Of a stretch of 64,000 nt of DNA, positions 20,916-33,006 are shown in pieces. Source of the stretch: Stenopsyche tienmushanensis (Eukaryota; Arthropoda; Insecta; Trichoptera; Stenopsychidae); assembly GCA_008973525.1 (NCBI GenBank), contig WACJ01000117.1, forward strand, positions 186,001-250,000, given 5' to 3'. A program made the translations under genes and the position numbers. Position 1 is the first letter of the stretch, and every line of letters begins with the position of its first letter. A model generated the notes under the pieces. It did not search any database. It was not told where the DNA came from and saw only the letters and a list, made by a program, of their open reading frames with translations.

Positions 20916-22930
20916 TTGTCAGTTGGTGCCGAGGGCTATTCTGAGCTTATTTAAATAAATTCAACAAATTTAAGCAAACCGCGACTATGTTATTTTAATT
21001 TTAGATTTTTCCCAATTTAAAGTGATTTAATAATATTTTTTGCAACGTAAAAGTGTATAGATTTTAATCTCATTTAAAAAATCGTCGCGGGCTTAAATTT
21101 TTTCAGCATAATTTCGCATGAAACATTTTCGAACTTATTTTTTTATATACGCATAAATTTAATTTAAAATCTGAATTTAACAGCAAACTTTCTTCTGTTC
21201 CGTGTCTTTTTGTAGCGCAACAAGTTGATCTTAACATTCGGCGCGATAGGCTTTCACGCAACGTTCGTTGCTTGAAAAAAATAAAATAAAATGTAAAAAA
21301 GTTGCTGAAATAAATTCATTTCGACCCAGAAGAAATATCGATCCAGAGCAAGACCATATTTGATTAACCGTCACCTGATATCATCAAAGCTCCAAGTAAG
21401 TACCAATTTTATTATCCGGCAATAACTTGGGTCCGCCGTTAAATACAGCGACGAAAAGCGTTCATGACCCGATTTACAAATGTGCAATGCAAAATCTGAA
21501 AAATAAACTAAATCTGCAATCGAATCGAATTTAAAAGCATTTAAACGCGTATTTCCTTAGCGCGAAAAATCGCAACCCCCAAAGCCATCCCCCCACGGAC
21601 TCGATGACCCAATTCAACCCCACCGATTCATATCGAACCGCCGTCCCTTTATACCGAGGGAATGTAATTCTTTTTGTTTTCATCGCCTTTTATACATCTA
21701 TACATCTCCAATTTGGCCCTACAAATCATTTTTTTTTGCAAAGTCTAATACAAACGAAACATTTTGCATCATTAGAAATTTCCTCACGCCTGAATTAAAT
21801 AAAACATTATCACGTCTCTTAGGAACAAGCTCGGAATCCTTAATGACTGTACAATTATTCGAATGTACTTTTGCTCCATTTTAAAGTTCTAAAAATTCAT
21901 AAACGGACAGAATTTAAATGAGCATATTTGACTGTGCATAAATGTAATCCATCATCATATAAAAACATATTGATTCCGTTCAAATAACTAATTCATCAAT
22001 GTATCACGCAAATCATAATTTGCCGTTAATCCGGGTTCATGCATATATTTTAATGCTTGTATTTCGCATTATGAAACGCCATCATCCCGACTTCGATTAT
22101 TAAATTCCAGAATTGCTGAATACATGCGCATGCGTTGAACTATTCTCCCATTTATGCAAGTGAATTTTTTTGCCTAAATTGTTGTGAAAATCATCCCTTA
22201 AATTTGATCGTCGAATCGTCCGACTGTACAAAACGAGCCCATTATTTTTATCTCACACCGTTTAACCCGAATAATTTATAATTTCTTAATTCAATTTATG
22301 TAACTGTAGCAATTTGTGAATTCGATTAAATTTAATTCGCACAACGCTCAATTAATTAAGGGGTTGAAATAGGTTTTTAATTGTGTTCAAGGCGTGAAAT
22401 TTTATTTCGTTTTTTGATTAAAAAGTGCAAAATATTTCCACCTTCGGCCATATCTAATTACATTAATTGAAGGAATCGCCTAATGAAATTGTTTTACTGT
22501 TGTTAAGGCTCTCGGTGATGGAATGTAATTAAAAACTCATCTATCTCTATTATATTCCATGGAGCTTTTATTTTATCTATCAGGAGAATTTAGGAATATC
22601 CAAGTATCGGCGGCACAAATAGGTTATAGGGTAAATATGAAATAATTTCCGATGACTTACAATCACTGTAGATTCGGGGGGAAACGTTAATCTATAAAAT
22701 AAATATTTGTTTGCGACCCTTCAAAGTTTCTAATTAAATCCGACAATGTGGTAGAAGCTTTAGGCTCAAGGCTTCAAGTATTCATGCTAAGCACATTAGT
22801 TTGGTGTAATACGGAAAACATAGATTTATTAATATTATTTCAAGCTAAATTTCATTTAAATAAATTTCAGATATTTTTATATAATTTAATTTTTTTTTCC
22901 ACATTTGAAATAGGATATCATATTCCTTTA
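20916..22930. other. AT-rich spacer, no gene seen
   Basis: No recognisable coding or RNA feature. Short open frames at 21604-21798 and 22748-22945 follow base composition. Confidence 0.4.
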
Positions 22931-22932
22931 GC

Positions 22933-23071
22933 TCTAGATCACTAATCATTAGTCTCACAGACTACAGACTGACTTATTTGCGTATTTAAAAAAGTGTTGT
23001 TCGAGGCGGGGCGGGGAAGTCGAATGCGTCCTGAGTCTGTAGTCTATGAGACTAATGATTAGTGATCTAGA
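22933..23071. mobile_element. Long near-perfect hairpin (foldback/MITE-like)
   Basis: The arms 22933-22970 and 23034-23071 are 38 bp each and pair with a single mismatch (CAC versus TAT context near the middle). They begin TCTAGATCACTAATCATTAG on both sides. The 63-nt centre contains a GC-rich stretch (GAGGCGGGGCGGGG), unlike the AT-rich surroundings. No coding capacity. A foldback MITE is the simplest reading; a transcript of it would form a long hairpin RNA. Confidence 0.65.
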
Positions 23072-23223
23072 ATTAAAATGTGCATTATATACCAAAGATT
23101 TAAAATCCATCAACACTAAATATTTCTAACAACAACCCCCCTCTCCTCTCGCTTTTGAAATAAACTATAAACAATTAATTAGACATAATGATGAAGGGCA
23201 ATTTTTATTATATATAAAAAATA

Positions 23224-23415
23224 ATATCCGTTTGTTCGTATGTAATGCGCTGCCATATCGTCCAATTATTGTTAAGGATTGCGCAAGTAACATAAGCATA
23301 AACAAATATATAAAATTTAATGTTTGTCCGTATTTAATGCGCTACCATACCGTTTATCCGTTTGCAATAAGACTTTGTCTACTTATTGTTTACACTTGCG
23401 TAAATAACATAAACA
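23224..23415 (+). repeat. Imperfect tandem duplication, about 95 bp unit
   Basis: The unit TTTGTTCGTATGTAATGCGC near 23231 recurs as TTTGTCCGTATTTAATGCGC near 23322, followed in both cases by a CCATA(T/C)CGT block and a GCG(C/T)AA(G/A)TAACATAA block near 23281 and 23398. The copies differ by substitutions and small indels. Confidence 0.5.
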
Positions 23416-23454
23416 TAGTAAAAATATTGTTTTAGCTATTTTAACAACACAGCA

Positions 23455-24565
23455 ACTATGCCAAGTCCTGTCAGAATGAAATCTTTTCGAAACTACTTTT
23501 TTCTATATGATTGACATGATATTTTAATATTTAATTAACTGATTTACTTCAAAATTGGTTTGGAAAAATTATATAATTTTCTATCATTCCTACCAAAATT
23601 ATATCAAAATTTTATTTAATTTAAAAAAAAATTAAAATACAAAAATAAAGCTAAAAAAATTATTAAGAATCTTTATTTTTTTTATATTTAAATGGTTAGA
23701 AGGGTTTAAATTCTGTCAACCAAGATACGCCCTTTTTTTACACCTTATCTTTTACCAGTTTATAACATTTTTATTCATTTTTTACATATTCCGAATATGT
23801 TAATAAACACTATAAATGTATACACTTGGGATCTGTTTTTATGCGATAGATCCACGGGGAGTCGCATATAAAAAAACCGCATAAAAAAAGACTGGAACTA
23901 CATAGACAACTGAGGGATAGGTTCAATTATTTTTGAAAGCCGCATAACTTCAAATCATTGCGATCGCTTATAAAAAAATTATTAAAAAAATCATGTAAAT
24001 GAAAACAACAACATACAAATGATACTTGATAATCGTACAAATCACATTTATTCGTCCTCCTTCTGTGTTGAACTTGTCTTTTTTAAAATGTATTCGCTGA
24101 TTAACCCCTTAAAGCGGTAAGACACATAGTTGTGTTCGAATTCAAATGACAGAATTTACAGATAGAGACGAAAAATGTCTTGCGCTTTGATTTTGGAGAG
24201 AAATAGAGACGGAGAAAGTATCTTGGATACATCGTACGATTGTATAGATCGTTAACCCAAATTTATCGCCTAATAATAATATGTGAATGATATAATTAAT
24301 CGATTTGATCGAATCGATCATCACCCTATACACACTCTGTTAATTTTAGATTTTTTTATGCGTATTCGCATAAAAAAAAGCTTTTGCCTCTATAGAAAAA
24401 TGATGGATATGTTTCATTATTTTTTTAAACCGCATAACTTCAAATTCGCATAAAAAAGATACGCATAAAAACAGACCCAAGTGTAATTATACATTTTTTT
24501 CTTTTTTATTGAACTTGAAAAAACACCCAAAATGTATGTTTCTAGACTAATAGACACCCTTAAAT
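23455..24565 (+). repeat. AT-rich Mutator-linked repeat, split by an insertion
   Basis: Left half 23455-23822 and right half 24484-24565 together match 5790-6200. The shared left anchor is GTCAGAATGAAATC and the right anchor AAAAACACCCAAAAT. The 661-bp inverted-repeat element at 23823-24483 interrupts it, so the uninterrupted copy at 5.8-6.2 kb shows the empty-site structure. Confidence 0.6.
23823..24483. mobile_element. 661-bp TIR element with TA target duplication
   Basis: The left end CACTTGGGATCTGTTTTTAT and the complement of the right end (CACTTGGGTCTGTTTTTATG) differ by one inserted base over more than 20 bp. TA stands on both sides (23821-23822 and 24484-24485), as expected of Tc1/mariner/pogo-type transposition. 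Inside each end lie copies of CGCATAACTTCAAAT in the same orientation (about 23941 and 24431) and several TTATGCG words. No transposase remnant is visible, so it is non-autonomous. The parent family is not recognised. Confidence 0.7.
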
Positions 24566-24779
24566 ACTATTCAAACAACTTTGCTTATTTCTATTTTATT
24601 AATTTTATCCAAAGGCAAAAGATCACTGTTTTTGTCTTCATATAATCTTCATTAAATCTGCGTTAATTATTTTGAATATTTTTTGGGAGATTATCAAAAT
24701 ATACATTTTCGTGCCAAATCCGATTTGTTAATGATCTGCCAAATGCCTTCGAGTTGATGAATATCATAAGCAACGCAAT

Positions 24780-24925
24780 TTATTATTTACGCCGTGCATT
24801 GGGTTCGAACACGTGGACGTCATCTGGGTGAGACAAAGTGGGAGTCTTTAATGAGCGAGCATCTGCTTCTATTACGTTGCACGCATAAAAAACATTAGAT
24901 TTACATTAGGCAGACGACCAGATAT
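24780..24925 (+). repeat. Shared 3' repeat of a family A subfamily
   Basis: Matches 19490-19615: ACGTGGACGTCATCTGGGTG, GAGTCTTTAATGAGCGAGCA, ATTACGTTGCACGCA and AACATTAGAT blocks in the same order. Just before it, CGCCGTGCATTGGG resembles the family A RRLRWAG coding region, supporting a LINE 3' end. Confidence 0.55.
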
Positions 24926-26710
24926 AAAAACCGAAATAATAAAAAACATGTAGTTTTTCCAGACGGACATTTTTACCTAACATATATTATATAAATAATA
25001 TATATTTAACGATTTTAAATACATATTTCCAATGGAACATTAAAAAAATATCCTAATTAAAAGTAAGCCATATACTCTCATGTGTCTTCTTCTTACAAGA
25101 TTTTCGATATTATAAGTATATTAAATACATTAAGTCTTAATTAACATCTCGACAACGTAAATCCCACTCAATTCTCTCAAATTCCTTTTCCGTTGTATAC
25201 ACATGATTATGCCAAGAAATTATACAAAGAACCTCGCTCAACCACATGTGGCACAAGGACAAGACGTCTTATCAAAAGCCTTTATTTTATCATGTTTTTC
25301 GTCTTGTTTTTTTGGCTTAAGAGCTGTTCCCGGAATGAATAATATATTAATAGTTACAAATGTACAACTTCATTGAATTTGAAAGCTTCAGAAGGCCCAT
25401 AAATAGACTATGATATGGCAATAAACTTCGAATTACACCACTTCAATTATCTGCTGCTGTTGTTGTTGTTGTTCGAAGAAGCTCCCATTTTAAATCTGTA
25501 CAAATTGAATTCAAGTTCATATCGCATATTTCAAAACGAAATATGCCTTTTAGAGAGTTCTACGGACACTTTGGAGAACTACTTTTTAACAAGGTTAGTT
25601 TCTCGCAATCCCAATTCGAGCTTTTATACTGCCAAAGAACAAATAGTTCGCAAAATGGATGTATCTCGTTTTTGCGCCACATTTTTCTGATTTTATTTAT
25701 AATCCATATGTTTTTTTATGGGATGCCAATTCCGTTCCCCCGTACACAAACAATGGTACTTTTTCTCATCAGGATTTTATTACTACATATCATGAATTTC
25801 TTTTATGTCGTTTCGTATCTGCAATATGTGATAATATTAAGATCCTTTGAAGGTCTATAAAATATGACTTTCGTTAATGGACATATAAAACGACATGGTA
25901 CGAAACCCGCTCGAGAGAGCATTTTATATGAAATGGGTATAACGTTCACATAAAAGGTTTTAGTTTAATAATATGAAGAGAGAAAAAAAACGAGAGAAGA
26001 GTAATGGAAATTTTTTCAGGTAAATTAAGGGCAATCGTATTTCATATCAAATATGAGGTTATTCTGTGCTTTGGTTAGTAAATTCTTCGTCATTAAAGAC
26101 CTTCTGAACAATTCGTTCATGACTATTATACTATTTGACATAGGGTAGAATTATTGAAGCTAAATTGCAAATATACCCCTGAAAATAAATCCATTCATTA
26201 TACATTTTTAAGGGTTGATCCAATATTTTTTCAAGCCGAAAATATTATTTCCTGTGTAAAATACTGGGAATATATTTGCTTTTCCTCCAGCATTCCAGTG
26301 CTGAATGGTACACCCTGGATGGGGTCAATAGGAAGCATTGTGCATTGAATACATAACGGTTAAAAAAATAGTAGACATCGCTTGAAATTTTCCTCGTGGA
26401 AGCTTAACATCGCTAAAAGGTTTTCGTTTAAAATACCAAATCCACTGGAGTCAGACTTTTTTTTTGCAGAATTGAAGTAGATAAAAGCAGTTTGAATTTA
26501 TGCCGTTTTTAATCAAATATGTTCACTTCCCAGCTTAATAACTCATTTATGTATAAATCGACTCAAAATCAATATATTCGATTTTATTAAATAGTAAAAT
26601 TTGACTGTTCTTTGCTCCAAGTGTGAAGTGATGAACCAATGTTTCATCCATGGCTATGAATCAACGTAAAAATTCGAATTTATTGCTGTCAAACATCGCC
26701 GAAAGCTCGA
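24926..26710. other. AT-rich spacer, no gene seen
   Basis: A (CTG/TTG)n stretch at 25450-25472 gives Leu runs in the frame 25415-25690; this is a microsatellite, not evidence of a gene. The overlapping frame 25543-25860 has no motif. Confidence 0.4.
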
Positions 26711-26955
26711 TTAACTCTTTGCGGTCCTATGTCGAGTCTGGCTCGACATTTTGTTTCTACATTTTTTCTCCACTCAGATTTAAAATCATGTGATTTTATT
26801 TTGCGTATCGTGTTTAGGACAGTATTTGGAAAAGAATTTCGGTTCTTATGATCCTTCATAGTGTTTCGCCTACCTGCTAGATACAAAGGAAAGGGGCTGT
26901 TGCCCGAATAAAATCCTAAAACACAGGTAGTGACTCTTAACGCGCGCTTTTGTGA
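26711..26955 (+). mobile_element. piggyBac-like MITE, right-truncated
   Basis: TTAA at 26711-26714 is followed by CTCTTTGCGGTCCTATGTCG, the same start as the complete copy at 29321. Similarity continues to about 26950 (AACGCGCGCTTTTGTGAACA) and then stops, so the right part and right TTAA are lost. The palindrome TGTCGAGtctggCTCGACA lies near its start. Confidence 0.6.
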
Positions 26956-28350
26956 ACATACTTACGATATTTTTACGTAATCGTAAAGTTGCATTGAAAC
27001 CTTCAAAATATGTTAACAAATTCGCTATACATCAGGTCGGATACTTCTGGGACTACCCTTGTTCATAGCTTCAATGGACGTATAGTTGAGAGCCGAATCT
27101 GCATCGTTACATCACACATTCAATTGAAATAAATGTATACTAGTTATCATAATGTATTTCGATTTTAAACACGTCGTTTATGTTATAGACAGATTTATAA
27201 TGTATTTCTAATATTCTATATCGACATTACGTCATATTGTAAATTTGCTAGAAAGGTTCCCGAAACTACTCTGATGAAATACTATATGTGTTCATAAAGA
27301 GGCGAACAGTACAAATGAGTGACAATACAAATTGACCTCATTTAATCGTATCAAATATTATTTTATGGCTTCAATACAAAATAAATAATTTTCTGCGGTA
27401 TTTATTCGATCACTGTAATCATATGGCACACCTATTTTTTGCTCTGGAAGACTTGATAAATGTTAAAGATTATTTGTCAAATTGCTGATGCGAATGATTC
27501 AGGAGGCTCCATACTCAAAAAGGGCCATAAAAACGCCTTTAAAAGGCGAATAAATATTCTTCGGATGGTTATTTCGATAGTTTCTTATTTTTTTTCGGGA
27601 GCGAAGACTATGTAAAGATGTTTTCGCTCAAATGTTCGCGAAAAAGTTTCATAATAAAACGGAGCAAATATTTACGTACACACGCATAAATTAAAACGGT
27701 GTAGGAGTTCAAAAATAAATATCGAACATTGTGAGGGAAAGCTATTTTATCAACGCAATCTGCAGAGTTGAACATTATTCAAAGAGGAAAATACGGAAAA
27801 ATTGCCACTTTTACTATGGTCCCGTTGACGACCCCGAAAAACATGAAATTAATTGAAATTTTAATTAAACATAAAAATCGCGATACTGACGTCGTGTGCA
27901 GATTCCTTAGAGTGACACTAATAACTCGTTAAGATCGCTCTCGTAAAGTATCGACATAATTTTTAATAAAAAACGAACCTTTTGCCTTCAATCAAATTAC
28001 AAGCACGATGAAAAACGGGCAATATTTTCTAAATAGGATAAAAATTGCCTTGAAGCAATAACGCAAATTTGTCGCCTTTTCTTCAAGAAATTCTTTAAAA
28101 AGTATTGAAGCCCTGCCCGAGAAGCGAGAAGGGCTCAGGCATTAGAAATTCAAGGAACAAAAATTTAAAAAATTGTCTTTATTTAAGGAAATTACTCGTT
28201 GAGGTCTTGTTATTTTAAATATATTTCTATAATAATATATAGTTTCTATTGCAGTGAGGCTTAACCTCTCAAATTTATTTCATAACCGATACTTGAAGAC
28301 ACAGATATATAATATGTGACTCAATGTACTAAAATCCGTAAAAAAATATG
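26956..28350. other. Spacer, no gene seen
   Basis: AT-rich, without frames or motifs worth naming. Confidence 0.4.
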
Positions 28351-28354
28351 TATC

Positions 28355-28430
28355 TGTCCCATGGACATTGATAAAGCCTTCGATCAAGTACAGCATTAAA
28401 AACTCATCCATGGATTAAATCGCATATAAA
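28355..28430 (+). pseudogene. Jockey-like RT motif A scrap
   Basis: One frame reads PMDIDKAFDQVQH before a stop, matching motif A of jockey-clade polymerases (compare [11 protein letters not shown] at 52497-52529). Only about 25 codons survive. Confidence 0.5.
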
Positions 28431-28439
28431 TTGGTGGCA

Positions 28440-28575
28440 GATATTTAAAATGACTTTTTTATATAACTATCTATTGTTTTTACCAGATTTATATCAAAAT
28501 TTAACTATTTATATTTATATTTAAACTATTTTTAAAAAAGTTATAACTGAATTTTTTTTTAAATAGTCGCAGATA
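28440..28575 (+). repeat. Fragment of the AT-rich Mutator-linked repeat
   Basis: Shares ATAACTATCTATTG, ACCAGATTTATATCAAAATTT and the following A/T run with 5925-6045. About one third of the repeat is present. Confidence 0.45.
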
Positions 28576-29316
28576 GATAGATAGATACTCTGGTCATCAA
28601 TAAAGCACATCAATGATGCCAATATTACGTTGTGGAATAAAAACAATATTACATAACGAATAGGTGTTTATCTCGACTTCATGATGTTAAAAGTGGAATA
28701 AAAGCTCTTTAAATGGCATTGATATTAAAATTTCGCATTAATATCCAAACAAACCAAATTCATTTCATCCAAGTTGAATTGGATGTTAATTTGTTTCATG
28801 AATTTCACATACACTTGACTCTATTTTCCTACATTTAAACGTGCACCAACCAACCGCTATGATTTTCCACATGACATGCATAATTACCATTAATTCCACA
28901 TAGCATTAAATGGCAAATATTCAACTGGGCATGGCGAGCTTTTTGATGCTTCGTTAAACGCCAATAGCAAAAATATGATTCGATTAACGCCATTGAATAA
29001 TACGCTGATGAAAGCTCAAAAAGCTCACGAAGCGTTTATCTCAGCTTCTGAACAGTAATTACGTAATCCATTCTAAACAATTCACACATCAAGTGTCGAG
29101 TGATGTACATTTGTCTTGAAAGATCAAAGATTTTTTTTTCCATATTTGTACGGTCGCTTTATTATCTGAGTGATTGATGAATTTAAAAAATATATATTAT
29201 AAATACAGGATGTTGTAAATATTTTGTGGAGAAGATACTTATCAGGCATCTCCTCAATAGAGTTGAATGAATGATTTGGGATCATTGAAAATGTTATAGA
29301 AATGAGCCCTTCGACT
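28576..29316. other. Spacer, no gene seen
   Basis: GATA-type microsatellite (AGATAGATAGATAGAT) near 28570. AAAGCT words cluster at 28940-29055. No coding feature. Confidence 0.4.
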
Positions 29317-29738
29317 TTAACTCCTTGCGGTCCTATGTCGAGTCTGGCTCGACATTTTGTTTCTACGTTTTTTTTCCCCACTCGGATTTAAAATCATGTG
29401 ATTTTATTTTGCGTATCGTGTTTAGGACAGTATTTTAGAATGAATATTGGTTTTTATGATTCTTCATTGTGTTTCGCCAACCTGCTAGAGATACAAAGGA
29501 AAGGGGCTGTTGCCCGGATCAAACCCTAAAACACAGACAGTGACTCTTAACGCGCGCTTTCGTGAACAGCTCCGAATCATACTTTATTAAACTATAAAAT
29601 ATAATGCCTCTGTATATATAGTAAAATATACAACTTTGATAACAAATAATAGTGTTTTAATACATAATAACTTAAAAATTGAAAAAAATGGTTTTATCTT
29701 AAAAATGTCTAAAATATTTAGGGATCGCAAAGGGTTAA
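29317..29738. mobile_element. piggyBac-like MITE, both ends present
   Basis: TTAA flanks both ends (29317-29320 and 29735-29738). The left tip CTCCTTGCGGTCCTA and the complement of the right tip (CCCTTTGCGATCCCTA) form imperfect inverted repeats. TTAA target duplication with a CCC-type tip is the piggyBac superfamily signature. The 414-bp interior has no transposase and contains a 7-bp-stem hairpin near the left end (TGTCGAGtctggCTCGACA). The first 240 bp match the truncated copy at 26711. Confidence 0.7.
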
Positions 29739-29854
29739 GCAAATTTGAGGTCAGCTTACGTAGAGTTCCAGTGGAACTTTTGATGTGATAAAAATGCCCT
29801 ATGAACTGCAATCAGAATGAACTGATTCTGTCAATATTACATATTGCCCTTCGA

Positions 29855-30155
29855 AAGTCATTGGGTCCAATCGAGAGGCCATGGACATATAGGGCGAAGC
29901 ATCGATCACAAGCTTCTTCCGAACCAACGGTTTCCACTGGGCAGGCCATGTGGCATTGATGCCAACTCAAAGTTCCTTGAACCATATAGATTCAGGACCA
30001 AATTACAGTAAACTTGTCGGAAGATCTCGCTTACGCTGGGCTGATCAGGTTAAAAAAAAGACGCTGCACGTCTGAGCCTGGGCTATTGAAGGAAGAAGTC
30101 TCAGGATACATGGAAATAGTCTCAAATAAAGCTATAGGAGACATCTCAAGTAAGA
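29855..30155 (+). pseudogene. Family A (RTE-like) 3' end fragment
   Basis: Matches 44355-44610 with many changes: TCCAATCGAGAGGCCATGGA, GAAGCATCGATCACAAGCTT, GGGCAGGCCATGTGGC, CTTGTCGGAAGATCTCGCTT and TACGCTGGGCTGATCAGGTT. Stops interrupt the frame. A second fragment of the same region follows directly, suggesting repeated insertion or duplication. Confidence 0.65.
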
Positions 30156-30159
30156 AAAC

Positions 30160-30500
30160 TCTAGTTAGAACGGTGTTATTGTAAAATACATTGGGAAATA
30201 AATCACTATTACTTAGTCTTGAGGAGTTCGAGAAAAAAAATTGAGAAAAATATTCAGACAAGAAGTCCCATTGGGAAGTCATGGACATGTATGGTGAAAC
30301 ATCGATCTACAGATTCATCTTTCACCAACATCTTCTTTGAGAAGGGTTACATCCACACTAAATACTTTGAATCATCTTAAATTCAACCCCGAGTGACAGC
30401 AGACTCGTCGGAAGACTTCGTGTATGCAAAGTCTATCAGATTTACAAAACTCGACTCAGAAAAGGCTCAAGATAAACAAGACGTTTTATAAGCTCATCTC
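30160..30500 (+). pseudogene. Second family A 3' fragment in tandem
   Basis: Resembles 44155-44560: GGGAAATAAATCACTATTAC, GTTCGAGAAAAAAAATTGAG, GTCATGGACATGTATGGTGA and CTCGTCGGAAGACTTCGTGT. It starts further upstream in the element than the preceding fragment, so it is not a simple duplication of it. Confidence 0.6.
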
Positions 30501-30875
30501 TAGACGACCAGTGAAAAAGAGCTTACAGTTATTTTAAAAGCAATAAAATAAATACCGCGTTCAAAGATTTGCATCCCACTTGTGTTTATACAGCCACTAA
30601 AAGCACTGCATAAATGGATACTGAATAAACATCCGTCATGGATGATAAAAGAGCCAGAAACTCAGTGAAATATTTAGAATCAAAGATCCTTCAGGATCAT
30701 ATTCAACAACAGCTTATCGTTGATTAGTGAGGAAATGCAATACCAAAAAACAATTTGGTTTTCCAAACAATATGCTCTTTCTAATGAGCAAACTGGATAT
30801 GAAGGTATATTTGAAAGACATTAAAGACTAGTCGGATTAACAACAAAATTATTTTAAAAAATGCAATGAAAATCT
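30501..30875. other. Spacer, no gene seen
   Basis: AT-rich; no recognisable feature. Confidence 0.3.
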
Positions 30876-30879
30876 CGCG

Positions 30880-31070
30880 AGTGTCATTAAAAATATTGAA
30901 AAAGTCCTGGAATTCAAACACATAGGATTTAAACTCACGAAGAGAAACATTTAATGGATTTCTAAAAAGTTGTTAAAATCGGTGGCAATTTGTAGGAAAA
31001 GAACATGAACCGTTATATCAAATCGGGAGGTCATGGACATGATACGGGTAAGGCTGAAAACAAATAGACC
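30880..31070 (+). pseudogene. Family A (RTE-like) internal-deletion scrap
   Basis: Bases 30885-30955 match 44036-44105 (ATATTGAAAAAGTCCTGGAA, TTCAAACACATAGGATTTAA, CTCACGAAGAGAA). Near 31019 the later motif ATCGGGAGGTCATGGACATG appears, so about 260 bp of pol is missing between them. Confidence 0.5.
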
Positions 31071-32980
31071 AACTGGATCAAGATCCTTAATACAGGAACG
31101 AAATTCGATTCGTCAAAAACATTCACTATTTTTCTGCGATATTATTAAGCGCCGAGGCGTTATGAGATTTAAGTCAATTACAGGCATTTATTCGCCGTTT
31201 CGTAAACAAGAGCACCCCACCTAGGGCGCTGGAAAGTTTTATCTTATTAGAATAAATCTCGAAACAACTTAAATTTTAATTCACTCCGGTGAAGGCTATA
31301 AATTATGATTCGACTTTTCAAAATTGACAGGAATTGTTATTGGAACTTCCATAAACTCGCGCCATATCGCGCAAAACTTGGAAAGCGAACCTTCGAAACA
31401 ATCCGACGTTCGAATATTTTTTGATTTATGAATCACGTTTATTATAAATATTTATGGCGATTTACTTCGAGTTTGTCTTCCGCGGAGAATCTACATCAAA
31501 TCTCGAAGAATCTGCCTGCTTTTTTATGTTGTTTATTGTAATTTTATGGGATTCAATTTGAATACAATTTTATTTTAATTTTTCCAAACGAAAGCACTGG
31601 AATCCCCGAGGTTTCGTCAAAAGAGAATTTCGACAAAAAATCGCGTCTTTATATCCGTTTTTATTATGTTTTTGAATTAGAAGTCGCTCGAGTGAAATTC
31701 TGAAGAAGTGAAAAGTATTGCGCCAATTCATGTGATTAATGCACGAGCTTTTTGGTACCAATGGCGTTTCGATGACACGTGTACCATTCAACTGGAATAA
31801 TAAACCAGTAGGTGTACCAGTAAATTTTCATCGCGTCAATATTTTTCATATCTCAAATCAAATTTATCAACACAAAAATTAATTCGTAAAATTTACATAT
31901 TTATGCATGGTTATGCTAATTTGTGCGATTAAACACGGCTAAGCAATGATTTTCGTTATCATACAGTATGTGTGTTAAAATTATGGATTTTAAAACAACC
32001 TTAAAGCTGAGAGATATATTTTAAACAAAGCGAAAGTATTAGCTTTCAGTTGAACTTGAAATGGATAAGATACTCGTATGAATGTTAAGTTATACGCTCG
32101 AAAGACGCAACAGTTGTGATATATAATGACGTATGAATAATTCCATGGAATACGTTGAAGAGCTTGAGGAAATCTTGTACCAGAATAATATAAATTACTT
32201 GGTGGAATAAATCCTCACACAAAATAATAATAGAGCAATTGAAGATATTTTTGTCTTTTTCAGCACATTGCTTATTTACAAGAAAACCTGTAGCTATTCT
32301 CAGCGACATCAAATACGGAAAGCTTTCATCGTTCATACTAAAAAATATTGTAATTGAATCGAAAGCTCTTGAAAGCTTTAATTCATCGAATAATTCCCCC
32401 TAAAAGAGCACACATTCTCGATATTCCAGCGCATGGATATAAAAGCTTTTATGAAAGTCTTAAAATTATGCAACTTGAAATCATGACATTGTAATAGGAA
32501 ATTCTATTGAATTTTAAAACTATTTGAAACATCCTTCAAAATTCTCATCGAACGCGTCTATTTTATACATGAAAGCAGAGCTTTAAAGCTTAAATAAGCA
32601 TTTTTCAAAGTAGCATAACATCGAACTAAAAATAATCCATTCTATATTAAATTAGCTGAAAAATAATCTAAACGAGCATTAATATGCTAAAAGCTTCAAA
32701 ATAATTTCAAAAAGCGAAAAAACTAGTGACCAGTTTATTAGAAAACCATTAAAAAATACCCAAATAAAAAAAAAACCTTTAACAGATCAAATGTATAGGT
32801 TCTAAAAATACTTAAATATTTAGCACAGTAATGGCTCGTTAGCTCGATCGAGAAATCGTGCATTTATTAAGTAACAAAGCAATATTACAGAAAATCGTGA
32901 AGATCGACACGCTTTTAGACTATTATCTAGGGAGTGCCAAAGACTTAGACGCGACGATACACAAGCTGTCCCTCTTTCGA
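31071..32980. other. AT-rich spacer, no gene seen
   Basis: Minus-strand frames at 31570-31791 and 32085-32336 have no motif. AAAGCT/AGCTTT words are dense at 32340-32700. Confidence 0.4.
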
Positions 32981-33006
32981 AATAACTTGACAGCGATCCA
33001 ACGGTA

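Noticed and set aside
25415..25690. Leu-rich frame as a membrane protein
   Set aside because: The Leu run comes from a CTG/TTG microsatellite; the rest has no conserved feature.
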